A stretch of 9,810 bases of DNA from an uncultured Bacilli bacterium. Its GTDB lineage: Bacteria > Bacillota_I > Bacilli_A > RF39 > UBA660. The notes under the pieces were generated by a model that had not been told where the DNA came from, did not search any database, and worked only from the letters and a program-made list of their open reading frames with translations. Numbering within the stretch: the first letter of the stretch is position 1; each line of letters opens with the position of its first letter. The translations under genes and the position numbers were made by a program. Positions 1 to 6,271 of this stretch are shown one piece after another. The stretch is taken from assembly GCA_944331725.1 (NCBI GenBank), contig CALVJE010000032.1, positions 1 through 9,810 of the forward strand. Reading direction: 5' to 3'.

Positions 1-152
1 GTCTTATTTAAAATCATAATATCTCCTTCTTCAAGTGTAGGATACATAGACTCTCCATTTACTTTAATAGGAGTAACTATAAAAGCTTTTATAAATAAAA
101 CAACTAAAATAATAATAATATATGGTAATAGTACTTTTACTTTATTTTTCAT
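1..152 (-). CDS. lepB: Signal peptidase I, 5' part only (cut by window edge)
   Basis: Type I signal peptidase, the membrane-bound serine protease that removes Sec/Tat signal peptides outside the cytoplasmic membrane. Only the first 50 codons are inside the window. They show a short basic N-terminus, one hydrophobic anchor (about residues 9-26), and the signature VNGESMYPTLEEGD. In the family the Ser of G-x-S-M-x-P-T-L (here Ser35) is the nucleophile; the catalytic Lys lies beyond the edge. The ATG at 150-152 has an AAAGGA-type ribosome binding site just upstream. The gene follows rplS on the same strand, 66 bases apart, an order common in Bacillota. A terminator hairpin separates them, so lepB probably also has its own promoter. 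The signal peptidase call is confident; which paralogue it is cannot be told. Confidence 0.9.
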   Translation of the reverse strand, partial: MKNKVKVLLPYIIIILVVLFIKAFIVTPIKVNGESMYPTLEEGDIMILNK

Positions 153-177
153 ATCTAATCCTTTCTAACATATTACT

Positions 178-183
178 ATTATA
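178..183 (-). promoter_or_regulatory. Possible -10 box for lepB
   Basis: A perfect TATAAT on the minus strand lies in the rplS-lepB gap, downstream of the rplS terminator and about 25 bases before the lepB start. I see no convincing -35 at 16-18 bases (the best is TTTTCT), so this is tentative. It is supported mainly by the need for a promoter after the terminator. Confidence 0.35.
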
Positions 184-201
184 CATCTAAATTAATGTTA
201 A

Positions 202-235
202 GAAAAGAAAAAAGAGAACTATTGTTGTCCTCTTT
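202..235 (-). terminator. Intrinsic terminator of rplS
   Basis: On the minus strand a 9-bp stem (arms 227-235 and 211-219, one G-U pair) with a 7-base loop runs straight into a T-rich tract at 202-213. The stem overlaps the rplS stop codon (219-221). It should end most rplS transcripts, with lepB reached by readthrough or by its own promoter. Confidence 0.75.
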
Positions 236-566
236 CTTTAATACGATATTGACCTACTCTTCCTCTTAAGAAGTTTAATTTAGCACGTCTTACTTTACCG
301 TGTCTTAAAACAGTAATTTTAGCAATCTTAGGTGAATGGATTGGGAATGTTCTTTCAACACCAATACCACTACTCATTTTACGAACAGTAAATGTTTCAC
401 TAACACTACCACCACGACGAGCAATTACAACTCCTTCAAAAGCTTGGATTCTTTCACGTTTACCTTCGATAATTTTAACGTCAACACGAACAGTATCTCC
501 AACTCTAAATTCAGGAATGTTCTTATTAATTTGTTTTTCATTAATCTTGTCAATTATATTACTCAT
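219..566 (-). CDS. rplS: 50S ribosomal protein L19
   Basis: Ribosomal protein L19 of the large subunit, located at the 30S-50S interface. The 115-residue product has the length usual for the family. It carries the conserved core [13 protein letters not shown], then [14 protein letters not shown], the [14 protein letters not shown] stretch and the basic C-terminus [15 protein letters not shown]. An in-frame ATG further upstream (596-598) would add residues unrelated to L19. The ATG at 564-566 is chosen because it gives the family N-terminus and sits 4 bases after AAAGGAGGTA (571-580), a near-perfect ribosome binding site. It is transcribed from its own consensus promoter (637-665) through a structured leader and ends in a terminator that overlaps its stop codon. 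Downstream is lepB; upstream on the same strand is ymfH. Confidence 0.97.
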   Translation of the reverse strand: MSNIIDKINEKQINKNIPEFRVGDTVRVDVKIIEGKRERIQAFEGVVIARRGGSVSETFTVRKMSSGIGVERTFPIHSPKIAKITVLRHGKVRRAKLNFLRGRVGQYRIKERGQQ

Positions 567-579
567 AAAGTACCTCCTT

Positions 580-605
580 TGCTTATAACCAATGCTCATA
601 ACCAA
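580..605 (-). repeat. Tandem 13-mer in the rplS leader
   Basis: Two adjacent 13-base units, TTGGTTATGAGCA and TTGGTTATAAGCA on the minus strand (593-605, then 580-592), differ at one base. They end directly at the rplS ribosome binding site. They could be part of a leader fold that controls access to that site, or chance duplication. Confidence 0.6.
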
Positions 606-622
606 ATGTCAGCGGAACATTT
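604..622 (-). promoter_or_regulatory. rplS leader hairpin, candidate L19 leader RNA
   Basis: In the short untranslated leader of rplS, a 6-bp perfect stem (AAATGT/ACATTT) encloses the 7-base loop TCCGCTG. Bacillota are known to carry an L19 leader RNA family (Rfam L19_leader), thought to mediate autoregulation by the ribosomal protein. The position fits. I cannot confirm the match to the consensus by eye, so this is a candidate. Confidence 0.5.
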
Positions 623-636
623 TTTTGACGTCTCTA

Positions 637-665
637 ATTATAACATAGACTAATATGTTTGTAAA
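637..665 (-). promoter_or_regulatory. Promoter of rplS
   Basis: Minus-strand TTTACA (660-665), a 17-base spacer and a perfect TATAAT (637-642). It begins only a few bases after the ymfH stop codon, so rplS has its own housekeeping promoter. I see no clear terminator for the ymfH operon before it. Confidence 0.85.
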
Positions 666-672
666 CGCTTTT

Positions 673-1956
673 TTACTCTTTTGTAACTTCCACTATTGAT
701 TTATTAAAGAAATCTAAACTCTTAATAACTTCATTTAAAGTACTTATATTCATATTTCTTATTAAATCAACATAATTAGGAACTATTTTTCTATAAGTAA
801 CTAAATCCCCTACTATATTATCAACTAAATTATCAGGATAATCACTCTTAACTACTTCACTAGATATCCATACTTTTTTTATTCTTTCTAAATCTTCTTC
901 TAATACTTCTAAATTAGATAAATAACTCTCTAATTCTTTTAAATAAACTGGTGTATTTAAAGTATCCGCTTCTACTGTAAATACTACTAAATCATCAATT
1001 CTATCAAAATAATATCCACTTCTACTTACTAAATGTCTTTTTCTAATCATCTCTCTAAAATTAGAACTAGCTCCAAAACATAAAGAAACTATCATATTTA
1101 AATAAAGATCTAAAATAATATCATTTTTTATAGTAAACTTATGTCTATCCATTTTATAACCAATAGATATTTTATCTACATTAACTTCTCTTATTATTTT
1201 TTCATATTCTTTTACTACTTTAACTGGTTCTTTATATTTCTTTACATTTATCTTAGTAGTACTATCTTTTTTAAACTTATCTAAAGTCTTACTAGTAATA
1301 TTAACAATTTCATCAGGATCAACTGCTCCACCAACAACTAAATACATATTATTAGGTCTATAAAAAGTATTATAACACTCATATAAATCCTCTTTAGTTA
1401 TTTTCTTAATACTTTCTACACTACCAAGTATAGGAGTATTATAAGGTGAAATTTTATATAAATTTCTACTTAAAGTAATATATGCTAAATAATCTGGACT
1501 ATCTAAATTCATCGCTGCTTCTTCAGTTATTATCCCTTGTTCTTTTAAAACATTCTCATCAGTAAAATAAGGCCTATTAACAAATGTTAATAAATACTCT
1601 AAATTCTCTTTTAAACTTTTATTACCTGTTACTATATAAGAAGTAGATCTATAACTAGTAAAAGCATTAACATAACTTCCAGTCTTAGCATAAAAATCAA
1701 AAGGTTTTACTCCATTTTCAGTCTCAAACATCTTATGCTCTAGAAAATGAGCGATACCTTTAGGAAAAGAAGTCATTTTAGTTTTATTAATAGGAACAAA
1801 CTCATTTATATTAGCACCATAATAAGTACCATAATTAAAATAATAGTTTTTCTTTTTACTATACTCTTCGTTAGGTATAACTATAATCTCTAAACCATTA
1901 TCTAAAACTTCTCTATAAATAGTTTTATCTACTTTTTGTAGTTCAATTCTCTCCAT
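673..1956 (-). CDS. ymfH: M16 family zinc peptidase, YmfH-like (catalytic partner)
   Basis: Inverzincin-type metallopeptidase of family M16, most like Bacillus YmfH. The 427-residue protein carries the inverted zinc motif HFLEH (His70, Glu73, His74). About 70 residues later come Glu139 and Glu146 in EQGIITEE, the usual pair that includes the third zinc ligand, so the active site looks complete. The C-terminal half is the second, non-catalytic M16 domain. The ATG at 1954-1956 is preferred over the GTG nine bases upstream because AAGGAAGTGAT lies at proper distance from the ATG. It overlaps the end of ymfF by 14 bases, so the two are translationally coupled, as expected for a heterodimer. No signal peptide is seen, so it is probably cytoplasmic. 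The substrate is unknown. Confidence 0.88.
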   Translation of the reverse strand: MERIELQKVDKTIYREVLDNGLEIIVIPNEEYSKKKNYYFNYGTYYGANINEFVPINKTKMTSFPKGIAHFLEHKMFETENGVKPFDFYAKTGSYVNAFTSYRSTSYIVTGNKSLKENLEYLLTFVNRPYFTDENVLKEQGIITEEAAMNLDSPDYLAYITLSRNLYKISPYNTPILGSVESIKKITKEDLYECYNTFYRPNNMYLVVGGAVDPDEIVNITSKTLDKFKKDSTTKINVKKYKEPVKVVKEYEKIIREVNVDKISIGYKMDRHKFTIKNDIILDLYLNMIVSLCFGASSNFREMIRKRHLVSRSGYYFDRIDDLVVFTVEADTLNTPVYLKELESYLSNLEVLEEDLERIKKVWISSEVVKSDYPDNLVDNIVGDLVTYRKIVPNYVDLIRNMNISTLNEVIKSLDFFNKSIVEVTKE

Positions 1957-3214
1957 CAGTATCACTTCCTTCTAATATATAGACTGTATTTATTTTAACT
2001 TTATTAGCTACTGCAACTATCTCATCTTTAGTAACTTTTAACATTTTTCTTCTTTTAGTTTCTATATCATCAACCCCAAGTAATTCTATCATATAATAAC
2101 TCTCAATAATTTGAAAAGTACTTTCTATAATATCATCAATTGCACTAGTATAATATTCTTTCGCTTTTCTTATCATATCATCATCTATTTTACCTGCTGC
2201 AACATCTTTTAAAATCTTTTTAATGATACTAAGCGCTTCATTACTTTTACCTCTAGTAATACCTCCTCTTATAATAATTAAATTATCAAGTTTATTAGGA
2301 GTACTAGAAATATAATAAGCAAGAGAACTTTTCTCTCTAACCTCTCTAAATAATAATGATTCACTACCACCACCGATTATAGCATTAAACAAAGATAAAG
2401 GATAATTTCTTTCATAATCAGTTAAACCATTAACATTCAAAGTTACAACTAAATTATCTTGTTCTGATTTTATCTTTTCTTTAACAGTTTTACTTTTAGA
2501 TATCTTCACTTCATCTAATAAAGTCTTAGGAGCTTGTTTCTTAAACGTATTAACTTTAAATTTTTCTTTAAATAAAAGAGTTATCTCTTCTACATCAACA
2601 TCTCCTAATATAAAGACATCTACAAAGTTATGATTAATAACATCAAGATAATATGTATATAAATTAGAAGGAGTAATTTTCTCTAAGTCTTCTAAATACC
2701 CTATTCCTCTATAACCTATAGGACTATTATTATCAGTTGATTCTAAGCCTCTAACTAAAGAATAAGACATTTTATTTTCAACTAGACTATTAAGATCAGC
2801 TTTATATTCTTCATATACAGTATTAAAGTCTTCAATAGAAAAACTATTATTATTTACTTTAGGATTAAAGATAACTGAGTTTAATAAATCTATACTTGCA
2901 TCAAAATTACCTTTCTCTGTATATTTATCATTTAAAACTCTAAGACTAATACCTGTATCTAAATAATTACCAAGTCTTCTATTAGTCCCAGAAATATTAG
3001 CAGCATATAAATCTTGTTGTTTTTTAGTAAGTTCTACTTTCGTAGGATAATCTTTAGTTCCAAGCATCATTATTCTACTTAAAAAGTTTCTCTTAGTAAT
3101 ATTTTCTTTCTTAACTACTTCTCTAAAAAAGACTTTTACAGTAATAGTCTTATAAAGATTTGTTTTAATTATATGAAGATTATATGAGCCTATTTCTTTT
3201 TTTATATAATTCAT
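1943..3214 (-). CDS. ymfF: M16 family peptidase-like protein, YmfF-like (non-catalytic partner)
   Basis: 423-residue paralogue of the adjacent YmfH-like peptidase. At the place where M16 enzymes carry HxxEH, this protein has an unrelated stretch around LSRIMMLGTKDYPTKVELTK, so the zinc site is missing. The C-terminal M16 domain keeps the hallmark LFREVREKSSLAYYISS (Arg and Tyr that contact substrate in the family). This active-plus-inactive arrangement is known from mitochondrial processing peptidase and other M16 pairs. I therefore infer that this is the substrate-holding subunit. The ATG at 3212-3214 is used; the GTG 12 bases further upstream abuts the AAAGG and leaves no spacing. It starts 17 bases after the deoD stop and ends inside ymfH, so deoD-ymfF-ymfH read as one operon. 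Confidence 0.85.
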   Translation of the reverse strand: MNYIKKEIGSYNLHIIKTNLYKTITVKVFFREVVKKENITKRNFLSRIMMLGTKDYPTKVELTKKQQDLYAANISGTNRRLGNYLDTGISLRVLNDKYTEKGNFDASIDLLNSVIFNPKVNNNSFSIEDFNTVYEEYKADLNSLVENKMSYSLVRGLESTDNNSPIGYRGIGYLEDLEKITPSNLYTYYLDVINHNFVDVFILGDVDVEEITLLFKEKFKVNTFKKQAPKTLLDEVKISKSKTVKEKIKSEQDNLVVTLNVNGLTDYERNYPLSLFNAIIGGGSESLLFREVREKSSLAYYISSTPNKLDNLIIIRGGITRGKSNEALSIIKKILKDVAAGKIDDDMIRKAKEYYTSAIDDIIESTFQIIESYYMIELLGVDDIETKRRKMLKVTKDEIVAVANKVKINTVYILEGSDTDGEN

Positions 3215-3231
3215 ACTACACCTCACCCTTT

Positions 3232-3945
3232 CTACATAATTGCAGCTTCTAATGCTAGAGTAATCATTTGATCAAGTGACTTTTCCCTCTCTTCACTAGT
3301 TAGACTATTTTTATCATAACAAGAATCAACTACTGTTAACAAACAAGTAGCTTCTCTTTTAAATTTAGAAGCCATATAAAATAATCCAAATGCCTCCATT
3401 TCTGTTGCAAGATAATCTTCTTCTGGAAAATTACTTTTAAACTTCTCCATAGAATCACTATATAAATCAAACACATCACTAGTAATAGTCTTACCAATTT
3501 TTAAAGGAATATTCAAACTATTAGCAGCAGTTACTATATTATCATTTAATTCTTTACTAGATTTCATATAATTAATATCATTACCATCAAATAATTGACC
3601 AAAATAACTCTTACAGTAAGCTCCACTAGATAAGACTACATCTTTTACTTTAATATCTTTACTAAAAGAACCACTAGTACCAATTCTAATTATTTTTTTA
3701 ACATCATAAAATTTATATAATTCATAAGAATATATTCCAATACTTGGAACACCCATTCCTGATGCAAAAACTGTTACTTTTTTATCTTTATAATAACCAG
3801 TATATGCAAACATATTTCTAACTCTATTAACTAATTTATAATCAGTTAAAAACTTCTCTGCAATATATTTAGCACGTAAAGGATCTCCTGGCATTAAAAC
3901 CACTTCAGCAATATCTTCTTTTTTACTTTCTATATGTACTGTCAT
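3232..3945 (-). CDS. deoD: Purine nucleoside phosphorylase, DeoD type
   Basis: Phosphorolysis of purine (deoxy)ribonucleosides to free base and (deoxy)ribose 1-phosphate in the cytoplasmic purine salvage pathway. The 237-residue length matches the family. Visible motifs are His4, the phosphate-binding VVLMPGDPLRAKYIAEKF (Gly20, Arg24), FASGMGVPSIGIYSYEL, IRIGTSGS (phosphate loop), EMEAFG (ribose-binding Glu) and the TVVDS stretch carrying the base-protonating Asp equivalent to Asp204 of the E. coli enzyme. The ATG at 3943-3945 follows GGAGGTTAAC. It is the first gene of a deoD-ymfF-ymfH operon. A terminator-like hairpin lies immediately before the ribosome binding site, so expression may depend on readthrough or attenuation. 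Confidence 0.95.
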   Translation of the reverse strand: MTVHIESKKEDIAEVVLMPGDPLRAKYIAEKFLTDYKLVNRVRNMFAYTGYYKDKKVTVFASGMGVPSIGIYSYELYKFYDVKKIIRIGTSGSFSKDIKVKDVVLSSGAYCKSYFGQLFDGNDINYMKSSKELNDNIVTAANSLNIPLKIGKTITSDVFDLYSDSMEKFKSNFPEEDYLATEMEAFGLFYMASKFKREATCLLTVVDSCYDKNSLTSEEREKSLDQMITLALEAAIM

Positions 3946-3962
3946 AATAAGTTAACCTCCTC

Positions 3963-4000
3963 TAAAAAAGAGTTATAAAAATGTTAATTTCTATAACTCT
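3963..4000 (-). terminator. Terminator-like hairpin just before deoD
   Basis: A perfect 9-bp stem (arms 3992-4000 and 3969-3977, AGAGTTATA/TATAACTCT) with a 14-base loop is followed on the minus strand by a run of T (3964-3969). The deoD ribosome binding site begins at once after it. It may end the upstream lipoprotein transcript, act as an attenuator for deoD, or both. Bases TGTTAAT at 4005-4011 could pair with ATTAACA in the loop, a possible alternative fold. Confidence 0.65.
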
Positions 4001-4009
4001 ATTATTAAC

Positions 4010-4053
4010 ACTTCCTATCTAAATTATATCTTAATTAATTTAAAAAAGGAAGT
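4010..4053 (-). promoter_or_regulatory. Candidate deoD promoter flanked by an inverted repeat
   Basis: The lipoprotein-deoD gap has a minus-strand TATAAT (4023-4028). A TTGACT lies upstream but 22 bases away, too far for a normal -35. ACTTCC (4048-4053 on the minus strand) and GGAAGT (4010-4015) form a 6-bp inverted repeat that brackets the -10 box, which could be an operator. The promoter assignment is weak. Confidence 0.4.
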
Positions 4054-4060
4054 CAAATTT

Positions 4061-4600
4061 TTAATCTTCATATAATCCGTGAATTTTCTCAAGATCACTA
4101 TCACTTATCTTTTCTAAAACCCATTTCTTATTATCTTTAACTAAACTAAAATTAATTGTATAACTAGCTTTATCTGTAACTTCTTTCATTGCATTTATCT
4201 TATAATGATCTATTTTCTCTTCCTTTGTTTCTTTATCATCACTTTCAAATTCATCAGGATGTTCTTCTATATAATCATTCGCTTCAGATAAAGCATTATT
4301 ATAATCAAATACTTCTAACTCAACTATAACAGTAGCATTATCTCCATCAGTTTGTTCACTTTTAATTTTATAAGATAAATTTTGATATTGTTTAATCATT
4401 AGTTCTTTATATTCTTCTTTATAACTTTCACTATAATTACTATTATCAACTACTTCATCTAATTCTGTTAAAACAGTACTATCTAGTATTTGATATTTTC
4501 CAATATACTCTTCAACTCTCTTAGTAGGAGTATTCATCATATCATTACAACCAGTAATTAATAAAATTGTAGTTAAAAATAATAATATTTTTCTTTTCAT
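4061..4600 (-). CDS. Small lipoprotein, function unknown
   Basis: 179 residues with a clear lipoprotein signal peptide: basic MKRK, a hydrophobic core and lipobox ITGC with the acylated Cys at 18. The mature part begins TPTKRVEEYIGKY. It then has an acidic, charged body with an alternating hydrophobic pattern (NATVIVELEVFDY, ASYTINFSLVKDNKKWVLEKI). The closing beta pair with KKWVLEKI resembles small NTF2-like or DUF4878-type lipoproteins, but this is resemblance only. The product should be anchored to the outer face of the membrane. The ATG at 4598-4600 is chosen over an upstream GTG because AGGTGAT lies four bases before it. It is divergent from the small plus-strand gene at 4702. Its own promoter is unclear: a TATAAT at 4639-4644 lacks a good -35. 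Confidence 0.75.
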   Translation of the reverse strand: MKRKILLFLTTILLITGCNDMMNTPTKRVEEYIGKYQILDSTVLTELDEVVDNSNYSESYKEEYKELMIKQYQNLSYKIKSEQTDGDNATVIVELEVFDYNNALSEANDYIEEHPDEFESDDKETKEEKIDHYKINAMKEVTDKASYTINFSLVKDNKKWVLEKISDSDLEKIHGLYED

Positions 4601-4645
4601 TTCTATCACCTAGTCTTATTATTACCTAATCTTTAGTAATTATAC

Positions 4646-4687
4646 GTCAATTTGACATTTCTATTATTTTAGTATATAATTTGTCAA
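4646..4687 (+). promoter_or_regulatory. Perfect consensus promoter with GTCAA-type palindromes
   Basis: TTGACA (4652-4657), 17 bases, TATAAT (4675-4680): an exact sigma-70/SigA consensus for the small gene at 4702, with a leader of only about 15 bases. An 11-base palindrome GTCAATTTGAC (4646-4656) overlaps the -35. TGTCAA (4682-4687), the inverse of the -35, lies at the expected start of transcription. The half-site arrangement suggests an operator. Confidence 0.85.
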
Positions 4688-4701
4688 TAGGTGATTTAGG
4701 G

Positions 4702-4878
4702 ATGCAAGATATTGATTTTATAGATTTAGTTGATAAAGTGATTAGTTTAGATGATTTATTATTTTTAGAAGCCAAAAGAACATTATTAAGAAATGAATGT
4801 GAAGAAATTCTTATTAATGAATTACTTAATAGCGAAATAGAAAAAGAAGATAAAGAAGATAAAGCTAAAACATTGTAG
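4702..4878 (+). CDS. Small acidic protein, function unknown
   Basis: 58 residues and the only gene on the plus strand. The ATG at 4702 is preceded by AGGTGAT (4689-4695). A TTG start at 4681 is rejected because it falls inside or before the transcription start. The protein is predicted mostly helical: MQDIDFIDLVDKVISLDDLLFLEAK, then a Leu/Glu-rich segment and a charged tail of Lys, Glu and Asp. No signal peptide, membrane segment or recognisable domain is seen. It has a perfect consensus promoter with possible operator repeats and its own terminator, which marks it as a real, strongly transcribed unit. The last codons form the left arm of that terminator and the stop TAG (4876-4878) lies in the stem. 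Confidence 0.65.
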   Translation: MQDIDFIDLVDKVISLDDLLFLEAKRTLLRNECEEILINELLNSEIEKEDKEDKAKTL

Positions 4879-4893
4879 CTTTATCTTTTTCTT
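4853..4893. terminator. Shared bidirectional terminator
   Basis: A perfect 12-bp stem (4856-4867 with 4876-4887) with an 8-base loop is followed by a T tract on the plus strand (4886-4893) and a T-rich stretch on the minus strand. It serves the plus gene ending at 4878 and the minus gene ending at 4881. Both stop codons are inside the right arm. Confidence 0.85.
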
Positions 4894-5534
4894 ATAGTAG
4901 TTAATTTTAAAAGTTTAAATAATTTATTATGAAAAATATTATAATCTTTATCTACTTCTGTTTGTAATTTTTTTAATTTTAAATCATAACTAATATTATC
5001 ATCATTAAAAAACTCTTTATATAAATAATTAATCTTTGCTTCTTCTTTTTTATCTTTAATTTTCTTTAATTCTTTACTTAAAAATTCCTTTTCTTCTTCT
5101 TCTTTTCTAGTTAAATAAGAATATTTCTTATTTCTTTTTATAACTTCATAATTAATATTAAATAAGACTAATTCTTCACTCATATCTAATACTTCTTCTT
5201 CTTCATCTAAAAGCATAGTACTTTTATAAGCAGTTAGTCCTTCTTCATCTAATTCTACTGCTAAAGAAACTTTACCATTAGTAAAAATAGTAGCATAATC
5301 TATTACATCTATATCATTATGAAAATAACTTTCTGTTTTGTTTTTAATTTTTAATAAAAGACTCTTATCTACTTTTAATTTAGATGTTAATAAATCTTTT
5401 ATAAATCTATCACTTACTTTAATAATTGGAATTTTTTTAATATGTTCTAAATCATCTTCTAAATTCCATTCAAAAAATTCTTTTAATCTATCATCTTTTG
5501 TCCAATTTAATAATATATCATATGTATATATCAT
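4881..5534 (-). CDS. DUF3603 / UPF0736 family protein (YjbA-like)
   Basis: 217 residues. The N-terminus MIYTYDILLNW, the FEWN after a short insertion, and the DDLEHIKKIPIIKVS segment line up from memory with Bacillus YjbA (UPF0736, DUF3603), a conserved protein of unknown function in Bacilli. The middle has a beta-rich part (YATIFTNGKVSLAVELDEEGLTAYKS is its core). Then comes a long Lys/Glu-rich helical stretch around residues 140-165 that may be a coiled coil, and a basic C-terminus. No membrane segment is seen, so it is probably cytoplasmic. The ATG at 5532-5534 follows AAAGGGG at about 12 bases. Its first bases overlap the stop of the small membrane ORF upstream (ATGA), indicating translational coupling. 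It ends in the shared terminator with the convergent small gene. Confidence 0.72.
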   Translation of the reverse strand: MIYTYDILLNWTKDDRLKEFFEWNLEDDLEHIKKIPIIKVSDRFIKDLLTSKLKVDKSLLLKIKNKTESYFHNDIDVIDYATIFTNGKVSLAVELDEEGLTAYKSTMLLDEEEEVLDMSEELVLFNINYEVIKRNKKYSYLTRKEEEEKEFLSKELKKIKDKKEEAKINYLYKEFFNDDNISYDLKLKKLQTEVDKDYNIFHNKLFKLLKLTTIRKR

Positions 5535-5737
5535 TTTTTTATTTTCCCCTTTCTTAAAGCGATTATTAAAAGGATAATTCCTAATATTAATATATATACT
5601 TTATTATCCTTAAATATAAATATTAAATACTCTTTAAAAGAATATCCAAAAGTAAATAAATTAAAGTAAATTATTAGGTAAAAGAATCCCATAGTAGTTA
5701 AAATAAAACCTATTACACCTATAAATATATATTTAAT
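5531..5737 (-). CDS. Small two-helix membrane protein with apparent AUU start
   Basis: A 68-codon open frame that standard callers miss because no ATG, GTG or TTG is in the right place. A strong AGGTGAT ribosome binding site (5741-5747 on the minus strand) is followed by ATT ATT AAA. The second ATT (5735-5737) is taken as start. The product begins (M)KYIFIGVIGFILTTMGFFYL. It has one hydrophobic helix at about residues 3-26, a KEYLIFIFKDNK middle, a second helix at about 48-61, and a basic tail RKGKIKK. The TGA stop overlaps the ATG of the DUF3603 gene (ATGA), which supports a real, coupled gene. An internal ATG (5690-5692) would cut the first helix and lacks a ribosome binding site. I do not recognise the family. 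A recent ATG-to-ATT loss is the alternative. Confidence 0.6.
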   Translation of the reverse strand: MKYIFIGVIGFILTTMGFFYLIIYFNLFTFGYSFKEYLIFIFKDNKVYILILGIILLIIALRKGKIKK

Positions 5738-5780
5738 AATATCACCTAATATAATTTATTCTAATTTATTATTAGTATAC

Positions 5781-5810
5781 AAAAAAATTGTTAGTTTATA
5801 CTTAACAATT
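5781..5810 (-). terminator. Terminator after the Big_2-like gene
   Basis: A perfect 8-bp stem AATTGTTA/TAACAATT (5803-5810 with 5786-5793) with a 9-base loop is followed on the minus strand by a run of T (5781-5787). It closes the rhodanese-rmuC-Big_2 unit about 14 bases after the last stop codon. A TATACT just beyond could be the -10 of the next unit, without a clear -35. Confidence 0.75.
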
Positions 5811-5823
5811 CTTCTTATATTTT

Positions 5824-6234
5824 TTAGTTATCTATTCTTCTTTTATAAATTACATAAATTATAGTACCAAGTATTAAGATAACACATATTCCTATTGTTA
5901 TATAAATACTACTATTAGTAACTGGATTTTTAATAACTGTTACTTCTATTTCATATTCATTTAATCCATCACTACTAATTCCTGTTATGGTAGTATTACC
6001 TTCTTTAAGTCCTAAGATTTTATCTAAGTCTATTATAGATATAGTATCATCTTTACTTGTCCAAATTATTTCTTTAGATAAATCTACATCTTTATCAAAA
6101 GCATCTTCAACTTCATCAAAACTCTTATAATCACAACCACTATTACACATTGTTATTGTAGTTTGTGCAAAAACATCTTTAGGCAAAAAGAAAATATCTA
6201 ATAAGACTACAGTGATTATAAAACTCTTCTTCAT
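5824..6234 (-). CDS. Secreted single-pass protein with Big_2-like domain
   Basis: 136 residues. The N-terminal signal peptide MKKSFIITVVLLDIFFLPKDVFA has a likely cleavage after Ala23. The mature protein starts with a short segment holding two cysteines (MCNSGCDY). It continues with a bacterial Ig-like group 2 pattern at about residues 50-101: IIWTSKDDTISIIDLD, then LKEGNTTITGIS and YEIEVTVI. A C-terminal membrane helix (about 108-130) ends in the basic YKRRIDN. The expected topology is an Ig-like domain outside, tethered to the membrane. Big_2 domains occur in adhesins and other surface proteins; the function here is unknown. The ATG at 6232-6234 is preceded by AGGTGAG. It follows rmuC by 37 bases with no terminator between, so the two are probably co-transcribed. 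Confidence 0.75.
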   Translation of the reverse strand: MKKSFIITVVLLDIFFLPKDVFAQTTITMCNSGCDYKSFDEVEDAFDKDVDLSKEIIWTSKDDTISIIDLDKILGLKEGNTTITGISSDGLNEYEIEVTVIKNPVTNSSIYITIGICVILILGTIIYVIYKRRIDN

Positions 6235-6271
6235 ACTCTCACCTTACCTTTATTAGATATTATCATATTTT

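Noticed and set aside
567..605. Extended N-terminus for L19 from an upstream in-frame start
   Set aside because: It would read through the ribosome binding site and leader repeats and add residues absent from the L19 family; the site AAAGGAGGTA points to the ATG at 564-566.
336..653. Open plus-strand frame across the rplS region
   Set aside because: It is antisense to rplS and its promoter; the product is low-complexity Thr/Asn/Phe/Ser, typical of reading an AT-rich gene backwards.
3961..4060. Purine riboswitch before deoD
   Set aside because: The conserved junction and loop sequences of the purine riboswitch are absent; only a simple hairpin is seen.
5338..5577. Open plus-strand frame over the DUF3603 gene start
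   Set aside because: It is antisense to the 5' end of the DUF3603 gene and its upstream partner, with no ribosome binding site and a composition explained by the reverse complement.
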